Positions 46,149 to 55,445 of a stretch of 64,000 bases of DNA are shown one piece after another (position 1 is the first letter of the stretch; each line of letters starts with the position of its first letter). Location: assembly GCA_947475415.1 (NCBI GenBank), contig CANJLH010000013.1, positions 1-64,000 on the forward strand, in the 5' to 3' direction. Source of the DNA: Caulobacteraceae bacterium. Lineage in GTDB: Bacteria; Pseudomonadota; Alphaproteobacteria; Caulobacterales; Caulobacteraceae. The notes below the pieces were generated by a model that did not search any database, was not told the DNA's origin, and saw only the letters and a list, made by a program, of their open reading frames with translations. The translations under genes were made by a program, and so were the position numbers.

Positions 46149-46820
46149 CTATCCTTCCAGGCGGTAGCCGGCGCCCCGCACGGTCTGAAGCATGGCCCGC
46201 TCAAAGCCCTTGTCGATCTTCGAGCGGAGCCGCGAGATATGCACGTCGATGACGTTGGTCTGGGGATCGAAATGGTACTCCCAAACCTTCTCCAGCAGCA
46301 TCGTCCGTGTCACCGATTGACCGGCGTGGCGCATCATGAACTCGAGTAGCTGGAATTCCCGCGGCTGCAGGTCGATCTCCTGGCCCTGACGATGGACGGT
46401 TCGGCCGATCAGGTCCATCTCAAGATCGCCGACCTTTAGGACAGTCTGCACCGAACCCGTCTCGCGCCGCCGCGCCAGAGCCTCGACACGGGCGATCAGT
46501 TCCAGGAACGCGTAGGGCTTGACCAGATAGTCATCGCCGCCCGCCTTTAGCCCGGTGACGCGGTCGTTGACTTCTCCCAACGCCGAAAGGAACAGGACCG
46601 GGGTCTGGTCTCCCTCTCGTCGCAGAGTTTCCACCAGACTGATCCCGTCGAGCCTCGGCATCATGCGATCAACGATCATGACGTCGAAACCACCCTTGCG
46701 GGCCGCATCCAGTCCCGCCTCGCCATCCGCCGCGCGGTCGCAGTCATGACCGGCGTCGGCGAGGCCGCGCGCCATGGCGTCGGACGCCTCCAGATCATCC
46801 TCGACGATCAGGATCCGCAT
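46149..46820 (-). CDS. OmpR/PhoB-family response regulator
   Basis: A 223-residue regulator: receiver domain with acidic pair E7-D8-D9, phospho-acceptor Asp51 (VDRMMPRLDG), the conserved Ser/Thr and Lys (FLSALGEVNDRVTGLKAGGDDYLVKPYAF), and a winged-helix DNA-binding domain (LQPREFQLLEFMMRHAGQSVTRTMLLEKVWEYHFDPQTNVIDVHISRLRSKID). It lies between htrA (17-base gap) and its cognate kinase. Together with HtrA it suggests an envelope-stress circuit; that is inference. Confidence 0.95.
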   Translation of the reverse strand: MRILIVEDDLEASDAMARGLADAGHDCDRAADGEAGLDAARKGGFDVMIVDRMMPRLDGISLVETLRREGDQTPVLFLSALGEVNDRVTGLKAGGDDYLVKPYAFLELIARVEALARRRETGSVQTVLKVGDLEMDLIGRTVHRQGQEIDLQPREFQLLEFMMRHAGQSVTRTMLLEKVWEYHFDPQTNVIDVHISRLRSKIDKGFERAMLQTVRGAGYRLEG

Positions 46821-46837
46821 TGAGCGCGTCCGCCGGC

Positions 46838-48427
46838 CTAGCCGGCAACCTTGAGCGGCAGGAAGGATGTGCGGCCGTTGCGGTGCACGCCGACCAGGAC
46901 GCTCTGGCGCCCGGCCTTCTTGGCGCCGTCCACCACGCTTGCGAGATCGGCGGCGCTGGTCACGTCACGATCCCCGGCCCGCACGATCACATCACCCCGG
47001 CGCAGGCCCTTCTGGGCGGCGTCTGAATCCTGGTCGACACCTTCGATCACCACACCCTGGACATCAGCGGCCAGGCCGTAGCGCTGGCGCGCCGCTGCAT
47101 CCAATGGGGCCAGGGCGAGGCCAATCACCGCAGGCCGCTGCGCGCCAGCCGCCGCCGCACCGCCTTCTGAGCCGGGATTGCGCGGGTTGAGGGCGTTTGC
47201 CGCCAGCTCCTTCTCCGAAGGCCGCACGCCGGAGCGCACGTCCACCGACTTGCGCTTGCCGCTACGGATCAGGTCCAGCCGCAGGGTCGCCCCGGCGCTC
47301 GCCTTGGCCACTTCGCGGGTCAGTTCAGCGGAGGATTTGATGGATTTTCCATTCACCGCGGTGACGATGTCGCCGGGCAGCAGGCCCGCCCGCTGTGAAG
47401 GACCGCCGTCAACCGTGTCGTTGACGATGGCGCCCCGTTGATCCGGAACGCCCTGGGCTTCCGCCATCTCGGCGGTGAAGTTCTGGATCGTCGCGCCGAT
47501 GTAGCCGCGGGTGATCTTGCCCCCGGTCATCAACTGCTTGGTGATGGTGTCGGCCACGTCGGCGGGCACGGCGAAGCCGATTCCAACCGAGCCGCCCGAA
47601 GGGGAGAAGATCGCCGTGTTCACCCCGATCACCCGACCGTAGATATCAAAGGTCGGCCCGCCGGAGTTACCCCGGTTTATGGGCGCATCGATCTGGATGT
47701 AGTCGACGAAGGTCTCACCGATGTCGCGGCCATAGGCAGAGATGATCCCGGCAGTGGCGGTGCCGCCCAGGCCGAAAGGATTTCCGACGGTGATCACCCA
47801 GTCGCCGACCCGAGGTTTGGCGGAATTCTCAAAGTTCACAAAGGGAAATCCTGTTCCCTTAACCTTTAGAACGGCGAGGTCAGTGCCCTCATCCCGGCCG
47901 ACCACCGTGGCGTCGAGCTCGCGCTCATCCTTCATCACGATCTTGATGGTCTCGGCGTTCTCCACCACGTGGTTGTTGGTGACGATGTAGCCGTCCGCCG
48001 AGATGAAGAAGCCCGAGCCGGCCGACTGTTGCGTTGGGCCGCGCGGTTGGCCCCGCGGCGGCGTCTTAGGCGCCGGTGCGTTGTCCGGCCCGGCGCCGTC
48101 ATCCTGCTGCTCGTCGTCCTCGCCCGGCTGTCCGGGCTGCACATTGAAGGGGAAGTTTTCAAAACCGGGAATGCGCCGTAGGGAGCTGGCCTCAACTCTG
48201 GTGGTGACATTGATTGACACCACGGCGGGCGACACCTGCTCGAAGATGTCGGCGAAGGACATCGGCGAACCCGGCGGCGGCGCGAACACCGGCGTCGCGG
48301 AGGTTCGTATCAAGCTGGGTTGCTGGTCAGCATGGGCCTGCGACAGGCCTGCGCCGGCCATGGCCGCAGCCATGACGCCGGCGCCGGCGATGGCGCCCAG
48401 GAGGTACCCGGTCTTCTTGGAAGTCAT
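46838..48427 (-). CDS. periplasmic serine protease HtrA/DegP family
   Basis: A 529-residue envelope protease. After an N-terminal signal/anchor (about 8-33), the trypsin-like domain has its triad His153 (TNNHVV), Asp183 (EGTDLAVLKV) and Ser255 (INRGNSGGPTFD), followed by two PDZ domains (about 290-385 and 425-525). An extended Pro/Gly/Asp/Gln-rich insertion lies at about 97-135, before the catalytic His. The ATG at 48427 fits the signal sequence; the earlier frame to 48514 is a poor extension. It sits between ccmH and a two-component system, an order conserved in Alphaproteobacteria. Confidence 0.95.
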   Translation of the reverse strand: MTSKKTGYLLGAIAGAGVMAAAMAGAGLSQAHADQQPSLIRTSATPVFAPPPGSPMSFADIFEQVSPAVVSINVTTRVEASSLRRIPGFENFPFNVQPGQPGEDDEQQDDGAGPDNAPAPKTPPRGQPRGPTQQSAGSGFFISADGYIVTNNHVVENAETIKIVMKDERELDATVVGRDEGTDLAVLKVKGTGFPFVNFENSAKPRVGDWVITVGNPFGLGGTATAGIISAYGRDIGETFVDYIQIDAPINRGNSGGPTFDIYGRVIGVNTAIFSPSGGSVGIGFAVPADVADTITKQLMTGGKITRGYIGATIQNFTAEMAEAQGVPDQRGAIVNDTVDGGPSQRAGLLPGDIVTAVNGKSIKSSAELTREVAKASAGATLRLDLIRSGKRKSVDVRSGVRPSEKELAANALNPRNPGSEGGAAAAGAQRPAVIGLALAPLDAAARQRYGLAADVQGVVIEGVDQDSDAAQKGLRRGDVIVRAGDRDVTSAADLASVVDGAKKAGRQSVLVGVHRNGRTSFLPLKVAG

Positions 48428-48550
48428 CTCGATCTGGTTCCCTGCGGACCCTGTTTGGCCGCAATCAGTGGTGCGCGCGCCCCTATCTAAGTGCGATGCC
48501 TCAGGGCGCAACAAGGCACAAGTTACGTTTACGTCACGCGCAGTCCCATT

Positions 48551-49024
48551 TTATGGGTCGTGCGTCGGCATGGCCTGCGCCTGCGGCCCGGACTCGGCGA
48601 GCCTCGCCAGCGCCGCCGCCTCCGCTTCGGAGAGCGGCGCGTTTTCGGCGACCGCGCGCAGGCGCCCGAACCATAGCAGCAGACCAAACAACGCCACCAG
48701 CAGCGGCGCGCCCCAGAGCACGGCGTTTCCGAGATTCAGCCGAGGCCTCAAAAGCACGAATTCGCCATATCGATCGACCAGGAAGCGCTTGATCTGGTCG
48801 TCGCTTTGACCGCGCGCCACCTGCTCGCGGACGATCTGACGCAGATCACGGGCCAGGGTCGCTTCGGAATCATCAATGGATTCGTTCTGACAGACGAGGC
48901 AGCGGACCTCCTGGAAGATCGCCCGAGCCCGGGCCTCCTGCCCCGGATCGCGCAAACGATCGGCGGGGTCGGCGGCCGCGCCCATGCACAGCAGAGCGGC
49001 CAGGACCATAAGACCACGCCTCAC
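48551..49024 (-). CDS. ccmH: cytochrome c maturation protein CcmH (CycL)
   Basis: Reduces the apocytochrome CxxCH thiols before haem attachment. The 157-residue protein has a signal segment, the redox motif RCLVCQNESI (Cys42, Cys45), REQVARGQSDDQIKRFLVDRYGEFVLLRPR, and a membrane helix (ALFGLLLWFGRL). The GTG at 49024 overlaps the ccmF stop (GTGA); an ATG lies five codons further on. Length fits the short CcmH/CycL type, with CcmI as a separate gene. Confidence 0.95.
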   Translation of the reverse strand: MRRGLMVLAALLCMGAAADPADRLRDPGQEARARAIFQEVRCLVCQNESIDDSEATLARDLRQIVREQVARGQSDDQIKRFLVDRYGEFVLLRPRLNLGNAVLWGAPLLVALFGLLLWFGRLRAVAENAPLSEAEAAALARLAESGPQAQAMPTHDP

Positions 49025-51009
49025 GCCTGGGTCTCCGTGGGCGCATTGGCCTTCCGGCGCGCCACGCCAAGGCGCAACCTGCGATCCGAGAGTGAGATCG
49101 CTCCGCCCAGCGCCATCAGCAGCGGACCCAGGAAAATCAGGCTCGCCCAGGGATTCCAATAGGCCCGCACCAGCCAGACAGGCGCCCCCGCTCCATCCCG
49201 CCGCTCACCAAGCACCACATACAGATGGCTGAACCCCCGCTGACAGATGGCCACCTCAGAGGTCGTCTGCCCACCGGTGTGGAAGACGCGGCGTTCGGGC
49301 CTCGCCGTGCAGACCAGCTCGCCCTGGCGCACCGCCCGGATCGTTCCGCGTTCGGCGTCAAAATTCGGGCCCGCGACCTGGTCAATCCGCTCCAGGGTCA
49401 GGTGATAAGCACCGACGTCCAGGCTGCGGCCGACGCTCAGCGTCTCCGCGGCCTCGACCTTCCAGGTGGTTTCGAAACATGCGCCCAGCACGAACACGCC
49501 CAGTCCGGCGTGCGCCAGGGTCATTCCCCAGGCCCCACGCGGCAGGCCTGAGAACCGCCGCCAGACCTCCGCCGTCGGAGCGCGAAAGGCGCGGGTGCGT
49601 TCCAGGAGTTCAGCCGCCGATCCGGCGATCAGCCAGGCGCCCAGCGCGACGCCCGCCGCCCCCCAGGCGTGCCGTGGGCTGACCAGCATCAATGTCGCCA
49701 GCCCCGCAGCGACCGCAAGCCCTGCCGCGAGCCCCAGGCGCTGGGCCACCCCCGTCGCGTCGCCCCGCTTCCAGGCCAGCAACGGCCCGGCCGGTGTCAG
49801 GATCAACAGCGCCGCCATCAGCGGCGTGAAGGTCAGATTAAAATAGGGCGGTCCCACCGAAATCGCCCGACCGTCCATGGCCTCGCGGATCAGCGGATAG
49901 AGCGTGCCCAGCACCACCGTTGTCGTCGCCGCCGATAACAGCACATTGTTGAGCACCAGCGCGCTCTCGCGGCTTATGGGCGCAAACACGCCGCCAGGGG
50001 CGATCGCCGGCGCACGCCAGGCAAACAGACCAAATCCCACCCCCGCTGAGAGACCCAGGATCGCCAGCAACAGCACCCCTCGCGTTGGATCCACCGCGAA
50101 CGCATGCACCGAAGTCAGCACGCCGGACCGGACCAGGAAGGCGCCCAGCATCGAGAATGTAAAGGCCGTCAGCGCCAGGAACACCGTCCAGCCGGCCAGG
50201 GCGCCGCGCTTTTCGGTGACGATGGCCGAATGCAGCAGCGCCGTGGCCACCAGCCAAGGCATGAAGCTGGCGTTCTCCACCGGGTCCCAGAACCACCAAC
50301 CACCCCAGCCAAGTTCATAATAGGCCCAGAATGCGCCAAGGGTGATGCCGACGGTGAGCAGGCTCCAGGCCGTCAGCGCCCAGGGCCTCACCCAGCGCGC
50401 CCAGGCCGCATCCACCCGCCCCTCGATCAAAGCCGCGACCGCCAGGGAAAACACCACCGACATGCCGACATAGCCGCCGTAGAGGAATGGCGGATGGATG
50501 GCGAGCGCCGGGTCCTGTAGCAGCGGATTGAGGGAGCGGCCCTCCACCGGCGGATTCAGCAGCCGCAGAAGCGGATTGGACGCGAACACCGTGTAGGCCA
50601 GGAAGATCGCGCCGAGGCCGCCTTGCACGGCCACGGCCGAAGCGCGAAGACTCGCCCGCAGCCCCTTGCCGAACATCGCCATCACCGCGCCGTAGCCCGT
50701 CAGCGCCAAGCACCACAGCAGCATCGAGCCCTCGTGGCTGCCCCATGCGCCGGCCACCCGATAGAGCAGCGGCTTTTCCGTGTGCGAGTTGGCGGCTACG
50801 TTCGCCACTGAGAAGTCGGAAGTCACGAACGCATGCAACAGGGCCGCGAAAGCCGCCGCAACCGAGACGAAAGCAGCGATCGCCGCGCCCTGCCCCGCCG
50901 CCGCCAACAGCGCCGAGCGCCGCAACCGTCCAAGTCCCGATAGCAGGGTTTGAGCCAGCGCCATCGCCAACGCCAGCACCAGTGAAAAGGAGCCGATTTC
51001 TGTGATCAC
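49021..51009 (-). CDS. ccmF: haem lyase CcmF (CycK)
   Basis: A 662-residue, many-span membrane protein that joins haem to apocytochrome c with CcmH and CcmI. The haem-handling WWD signature lies in WGGWWFWDPVENASFMPW, and VAGAWGSHEGSMLLW, HPPFLYGGYVGMSV and the conserved histidines are present. The start is the GTG at 51009, which overlaps the ccmE stop (GTGA). The final periplasmic domain ends just before ccmH. Length matches the family. Confidence 0.96.
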   Translation of the reverse strand: MITEIGSFSLVLALAMALAQTLLSGLGRLRRSALLAAAGQGAAIAAFVSVAAAFAALLHAFVTSDFSVANVAANSHTEKPLLYRVAGAWGSHEGSMLLWCLALTGYGAVMAMFGKGLRASLRASAVAVQGGLGAIFLAYTVFASNPLLRLLNPPVEGRSLNPLLQDPALAIHPPFLYGGYVGMSVVFSLAVAALIEGRVDAAWARWVRPWALTAWSLLTVGITLGAFWAYYELGWGGWWFWDPVENASFMPWLVATALLHSAIVTEKRGALAGWTVFLALTAFTFSMLGAFLVRSGVLTSVHAFAVDPTRGVLLLAILGLSAGVGFGLFAWRAPAIAPGGVFAPISRESALVLNNVLLSAATTTVVLGTLYPLIREAMDGRAISVGPPYFNLTFTPLMAALLILTPAGPLLAWKRGDATGVAQRLGLAAGLAVAAGLATLMLVSPRHAWGAAGVALGAWLIAGSAAELLERTRAFRAPTAEVWRRFSGLPRGAWGMTLAHAGLGVFVLGACFETTWKVEAAETLSVGRSLDVGAYHLTLERIDQVAGPNFDAERGTIRAVRQGELVCTARPERRVFHTGGQTTSEVAICQRGFSHLYVVLGERRDGAGAPVWLVRAYWNPWASLIFLGPLLMALGGAISLSDRRLRLGVARRKANAPTETQA

Positions 51010-51494
51010 CGCGGCGGCGCCTTTGCATAGGCGGCCTTGGCGCCGTCGCCGCGCCACTCGCCCTGCGCCTTCAGCGCGGCGGCCACCTCGCGGGGCATGT
51101 AGCGCTCGTCGTGTTTGGCCAGCACCTGCTTGGCCTGAAAGGTCCCGTCAGCCGAGAACGCGCCGATCGCCACCACGCCCTGGCCTTCGCGAAACAGGTC
51201 GGGAAGATCGCCTTGAAATCGCACCCGGTCGCTGGCGATTCGGTCGGCGATGGTGAAATCCACGCGCCCGTTGGGATGTTTGACAACGCTGCCCACCGCC
51301 ACCAGTCCGCCAAGCTGCAAGGCGCGGCCCGGTGGCGGTCGCGCCGCATCTGCCTGCGACGGCGTGTAGAAAAAGGAGATTGAATTCCTGAGCCCGAACA
51401 GGGTCAGGCCCACCGCCAGCGCAAGCACCGGCGCGATAGCCAGGACGAGCATCAGCCGACGGCGCGCCTTGGGGGACTTGGGTCGCAAGTTCAT
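51006..51494 (-). CDS. ccmE: haem chaperone CcmE (CycJ)
   Basis: A 162-residue periplasmic haem chaperone with an N-terminal membrane anchor (about 13-36), an OB-fold and the haem-binding block LAKHDERYMP, where His128 binds haem covalently and Tyr132 is the axial ligand. The ATG at 51494 overlaps the ccmI stop (ATGA); upstream extension is a shadow. It passes haem to CcmF. Confidence 0.96.
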   Translation of the reverse strand: MNLRPKSPKARRRLMLVLAIAPVLALAVGLTLFGLRNSISFFYTPSQADAARPPPGRALQLGGLVAVGSVVKHPNGRVDFTIADRIASDRVRFQGDLPDLFREGQGVVAIGAFSADGTFQAKQVLAKHDERYMPREVAAALKAQGEWRGDGAKAAYAKAPPR

Positions 51495-52558
51495 CGCATT
51501 GGCTCCGTCTGGGCCGCCGCCTTGAGCTGCTCCATCACCGCCGGCTTGCCGGCGTAACGCGCGTTCGCCTTTGCAAGCGCCGCATCGCGTTGGGCGACAT
51601 CGCCCAGAACGGCGTAGGACCGCACCAGCCGCACCCAACCGTCAGGATCATCAGGTTGCGTCTCCAGCCGCGCCGCCAGCCCTGCAACCATGCCGCGGAT
51701 AACCTGCAGCGTCGGCGCGCCGGGCGCCGGCGCCGCAACCGGCCGTTCGGCCTCCGTGATCGCCCCAGCCAGCCCCTCTCGTCGCGGATCGTCCTTGGGC
51801 AATTCCGCCAATAGTCCGCGCCAGACCGCCAGACCTTTGTCCCGATCACCCTGAATCACTTCGACGCGAGCCAGATGGAAGCGCGCGATCACAGAACGGG
51901 GATCACGCTTCAACGCCTCGCGAAAGGCATCCTGGGCGTCAGCGGGCGCACCGCCGTCGGCCTGGGCGACAAGCATCTCGCCCAGCATTTCCCACAGATC
52001 CGCGCGGCCCGGCGCGAGCTTGATCGCCGCCCGCAGAGCGCGGGCTGCGCCGGGTGCGTCGCCGGAAGCGTCGCGGGCCATGGCGAGATATCGAAAGCCT
52101 TCGGGATCTGACGGCTTGTCCCGGGTCATCGCGCCTAAGACGACAGCCATTTGCGGCGCGCTAAGGGTCGCTGGATCTGCTGCGCGCCATTCCGCGAACC
52201 GCTTTGCGAAGGGCTGGTCTCCCAGCCCCAGCGAACCGATCAGCAGGTAGACGCCCAAGGCCAGGATTGGCGCGCCGCCCGCGATGCCCAGAGCCACGCC
52301 TCGTCCATCGGCGCTCCAGGGCGCCTCTGGCGCTTCTGCGGCGGCGAGCAGCCGGCGCGCGGCCTCGGCATGCGCCTGGGCGCGGGCCTCTCCCTCGATC
52401 AGTCCGCGGTCTGCAAGATCATCGATCTCCGCGAGCTGGCGCTGATAGAGGCGCATGGTTGAATCGGCGAGATCAGGCCGCAAAGTGGCGCCGCGGTGGA
52501 GCACAAGCCCGGCGGCGAGCGCGGACAGCACCCCGGCGGCGATCCAGAAACCGATCAT
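51491..52558 (-). CDS. ccmI: cytochrome c biogenesis protein CcmI (CycH)
   Basis: A 355-residue apocytochrome chaperone: two N-terminal membrane segments (about 1-20 and 90-112) with a short cytosolic loop rich in Glu/Ala, then TPR-like repeats in the periplasm (DPEGFRYLAMARDASGDAPGAARALRAAIKLAPGRADLWEMLGEML). It heads the ccmI-E-F-H operon, each gene overlapping the next by four bases. The ccmABCD and ccmG genes are not in the window. Confidence 0.94.
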   Translation of the reverse strand: MIGFWIAAGVLSALAAGLVLHRGATLRPDLADSTMRLYQRQLAEIDDLADRGLIEGEARAQAHAEAARRLLAAAEAPEAPWSADGRGVALGIAGGAPILALGVYLLIGSLGLGDQPFAKRFAEWRAADPATLSAPQMAVVLGAMTRDKPSDPEGFRYLAMARDASGDAPGAARALRAAIKLAPGRADLWEMLGEMLVAQADGGAPADAQDAFREALKRDPRSVIARFHLARVEVIQGDRDKGLAVWRGLLAELPKDDPRREGLAGAITEAERPVAAPAPGAPTLQVIRGMVAGLAARLETQPDDPDGWVRLVRSYAVLGDVAQRDAALAKANARYAGKPAVMEQLKAAAQTEPMR

Positions 52559-52601
52559 GGCCGGCGTTTATACGAAGCCGCTCGACTGTGCGAGGCCTGG
52601 G

Positions 52602-53981
52602 TTACGCAGATGGACCGGATCGCGCGCCTTCACTCCCGGCGGCTGCGGCGGCGCGCCGTCTGACCAGTTCCGCAGCTTTCCGATCGTGGATCATGCCGAT
52701 GAATTCCGCCACGACCGATAGGTAGTGCTGGGCAAGACTTAAGTCCTCGATCTCGCCGTGCCGCATCCGATCAAGGACTTCATCGATGTACTGCTCAAAA
52801 CTCTCATCGAGATGTTCGATAAGTTTTACCCGGGCCGACGCGAAGCCGCCATTGTGGGCGCACGCGCGAGACTCTGCGGCGAACGCCAGCAGGGTCACCG
52901 CGCGCTTCACCGCCTGAGGATCGGGCGGCGCGATCAGCTTTGGCCGCAGCTTGACGATATTCGCCAGCCTGACGGCCTGTGTCGGTACGGCCACGGCGAC
53001 GGCCTTCTCGGCCGCCTTGAACCGGGCCTCTACGGCCGCGGCGAGGATCTGCTTCTGACGGGCGATCCGCTTTCCCCAGGGCCCCTCGCGGTCCAGTTCG
53101 ATGGCCTGTTCCAGTTCGATGATCTGGAGGGTGGCGATTTCGATGAACTTGGCGGACGCGATACCGGCGGCCGCGCCGCCATCCAGATCGAGCACACCCA
53201 TCGCCGCGATGCTCGAATCCACGGCGTCCATGGTCCGTAACGCAAAGGGCGCCAGCTCCATGTCGGCCAGCACCCGCTCGCCCGGCCTCTGCATCACCGC
53301 CGAGATAACGCGAAGGATGGTCCACGGTTGATCAAGTTGCGCCGCCAGCAATTCAAAGAAGCCGAGGCCCGCATCGTCAATCACATCGACGGCGTCCTTG
53401 TAGGCCAGACGCGCCGCGGCGGCGTTTGCATCCGATGGCCTGTTGATCCATTCCGACATCCGGGCCACGGCGCGCCGTGCGATTGGCGCCAGTTCAAAAC
53501 AGCTCGCCAGCTGATCCGCCCCACCGGGCCTGACCCCGTTGCAGAGCGTTACCGCACGGTCGAAATCTAGCGTGGTTGGAAACTTGAGGTTCTGCGCGGC
53601 CACGCGCGCCAGCGCATCCAACGGTCCAGGACCCCGGCTTGATCCTATGAGGTCGTCCAGGTGCGTCCTGGCGGCGGCGACTTCTTCGGCGGCTTGAACC
53701 TTGAGCCCGCGCCAGATCAGCGGCAGGGCCTTGGCCGGAAACACCAGGCGGTCGGAAGTCCGGCCATCACCGGCGAACAGCGCTGAGATCGGCTGAAGCG
53801 CCGCCACCCGCAGCCGTCGCTCTTCAGCTTCGGCATCGACAAGCAACCGGATCTCCGCCAGCGCGGCATCCTGCGATTGGCTGAGCGCAGCACGCAGACC
53901 GTCAATGACGCGATCCGGCGAAACCTCCATGAGGCCCCGGACAATTTCGAGCTTTTCCTCAGGGAGGCCGGCCATATTCAT
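52602..53981 (-). CDS. hypothetical protein, 459 aa, all-helical
   Basis: Not recognised. The sequence from the ATG at 53981 looks mostly alpha-helical and acidic/alanine-rich, with no signal peptide or membrane segment. Some of it suggests helical repeats (EIRLLVDAEAEERRLRVAAL, LARVAAQNLKFPTTLDFDRAV), and a conserved-looking pattern occurs at YIDEVLDRMRHGEIEDLSLAQHYL. It lies between the kinase gene at 54054 and ccmI (43-base gap), all on one strand. Codon use looks native. No function can be assigned. Confidence 0.75.
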   Translation of the reverse strand: MNMAGLPEEKLEIVRGLMEVSPDRVIDGLRAALSQSQDAALAEIRLLVDAEAEERRLRVAALQPISALFAGDGRTSDRLVFPAKALPLIWRGLKVQAAEEVAAARTHLDDLIGSSRGPGPLDALARVAAQNLKFPTTLDFDRAVTLCNGVRPGGADQLASCFELAPIARRAVARMSEWINRPSDANAAAARLAYKDAVDVIDDAGLGFFELLAAQLDQPWTILRVISAVMQRPGERVLADMELAPFALRTMDAVDSSIAAMGVLDLDGGAAAGIASAKFIEIATLQIIELEQAIELDREGPWGKRIARQKQILAAAVEARFKAAEKAVAVAVPTQAVRLANIVKLRPKLIAPPDPQAVKRAVTLLAFAAESRACAHNGGFASARVKLIEHLDESFEQYIDEVLDRMRHGEIEDLSLAQHYLSVVAEFIGMIHDRKAAELVRRRAAAAAGSEGARSGPSA

Positions 53982-54053
53982 GTCCGCACGCAAAATGCGT
54001 TCAGTGGCCCTTATGGCTTACGGCCGTTAAGGAATTCCAAAAATCGTTGTTTT

Positions 54054-55445
54054 TCAATAATCGGCCCGGGGCAACTCCAGGCTGACGGCGAGCCCCCCCA
54101 AACTTGAATCCCCCAGGTTGAGCGAGCCGCCATAGGCGCGGGCGAGTTCATCGACGATCGACAGGCCGAGCCCCGACCCGGGCGCTGTCTCGTCGAGCCG
54201 CGCGCCCCGCTGCAACACTTCCTGACGGCGGTCCGGCGGTAATCCCGCCCCATCATCCTCAATGGTCAGGCGGATCCGGTCTTCCGCCGCCGTATCGGCG
54301 CGAACCCGGACCTTGGAAACACACCATTTGCAGGCGTTCTCCATGGGATTTCCGGCCATCTCCATGAAATCCTGGCGTTCACCCCGGAAAATCAGCGCCT
54401 CGTCGGCATCCCAGTCGATGGTGACGCCCTTGTCGCGGTGGATTCGCTCCAGGGTGCGCGCGAGTTCGTCGAGAACTTCCGCCACGGAAGTTCGCTCGCC
54501 CTGGCCCTGGGTGCGGGCGGCGGCGCGGGCGCGGCGCAGGTGATGATCGACCTGTTGGCGCATCACCTCGGCCTGACGGGTGACAACCTCACCCAGCGGG
54601 CCGGGCCGCTGCGCCGCCTCAGTCAGCATGACCGTCAACGGAGTCTTGAGGGCGTGCGCAAGGTTCCCCACGTGGGTGCGCTGGCGCTCCACGACTTCCT
54701 GGTTGTGAGCCATCAGGGCGTTGAGTTCATCGGCCAGAGGGGTGAGTTCGCTTGGGTAGCGCTGAACCAGCCGTTCGGCGCGCCCGCGGCGCACCTCGGC
54801 GATCTCCCGCTTCAGATCGAACAGCGGGCGCAGACCTACTCTGACTTGCAAAACCACCGCCGCCACCAGGCCTGCGCCCAACAGAACGAATGCCGTCGCC
54901 GTGGCCGCCATGAAGCCGCGCACGTCGCGGTCGACGGGGGTGCGGTCTTCGGCGGCCACGAAGATCACCGGCGCCTTGCGGCCGGGCAGCGTCGCCTGTG
55001 ACGCCAAGGTTCGCACAGGCTCGCCCAATGGTCCCTTCGCGTCGTACGCCACGGGTGTGCCCGGCTTCTCCTTAAGCGCCCCCAGAACTTCGCGCGGGAT
55101 GCGCATCTCGCTGTCCCAGAGTGAGCGTGAGCGCACGACGGCTCGTGTCGCGCCATCCGCAACCGATTCGGATATCTGCCAGTAGCGTCCCGAGTAGGCG
55201 CGCACAGCGCGTTCATCGGTGAGCGCGGGGCCGACGACGCCCCCCCGCTCGTCGATCGTCGAGGCGGCCAGCAGGTTGTCGATCAACTCCGTGAGGCTTT
55301 GGTCGAGGCGGCGCAGCGCCGCCTGCTGGAAAAGCAGCACCAGCACGACGGATGAAACCACCAGAACCGCCAGGCTCCAGCCCGCAGCAAGTAGAACTAG
55401 GCGGCGGACGAGGGAAGAGGCGCCGCGCTGTGTCGCCGCGCTCAC
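54054..55445 (-). CDS. PhoQ-like membrane sensor histidine kinase
   Basis: A 463-residue kinase with two membrane spans (about 15-38 and 178-200), a periplasmic sensor of about 140 residues, a HAMP region, the H box HVGNLAHALKTPLTVML (His264) and an ATPase domain (NPMENACKW, GSGLGLSIVDELARAYGG). The Leu-Ala-His-Ala-Leu-Lys-Thr box is typical of the PhoQ-like group. It starts at a GTG overlapping the regulator stop (GTGA). Its signal is unknown. Confidence 0.93.
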   Translation of the reverse strand: MSAATQRGASSLVRRLVLLAAGWSLAVLVVSSVVLVLLFQQAALRRLDQSLTELIDNLLAASTIDERGGVVGPALTDERAVRAYSGRYWQISESVADGATRAVVRSRSLWDSEMRIPREVLGALKEKPGTPVAYDAKGPLGEPVRTLASQATLPGRKAPVIFVAAEDRTPVDRDVRGFMAATATAFVLLGAGLVAAVVLQVRVGLRPLFDLKREIAEVRRGRAERLVQRYPSELTPLADELNALMAHNQEVVERQRTHVGNLAHALKTPLTVMLTEAAQRPGPLGEVVTRQAEVMRQQVDHHLRRARAAARTQGQGERTSVAEVLDELARTLERIHRDKGVTIDWDADEALIFRGERQDFMEMAGNPMENACKWCVSKVRVRADTAAEDRIRLTIEDDGAGLPPDRRQEVLQRGARLDETAPGSGLGLSIVDELARAYGGSLNLGDSSLGGLAVSLELPRADY

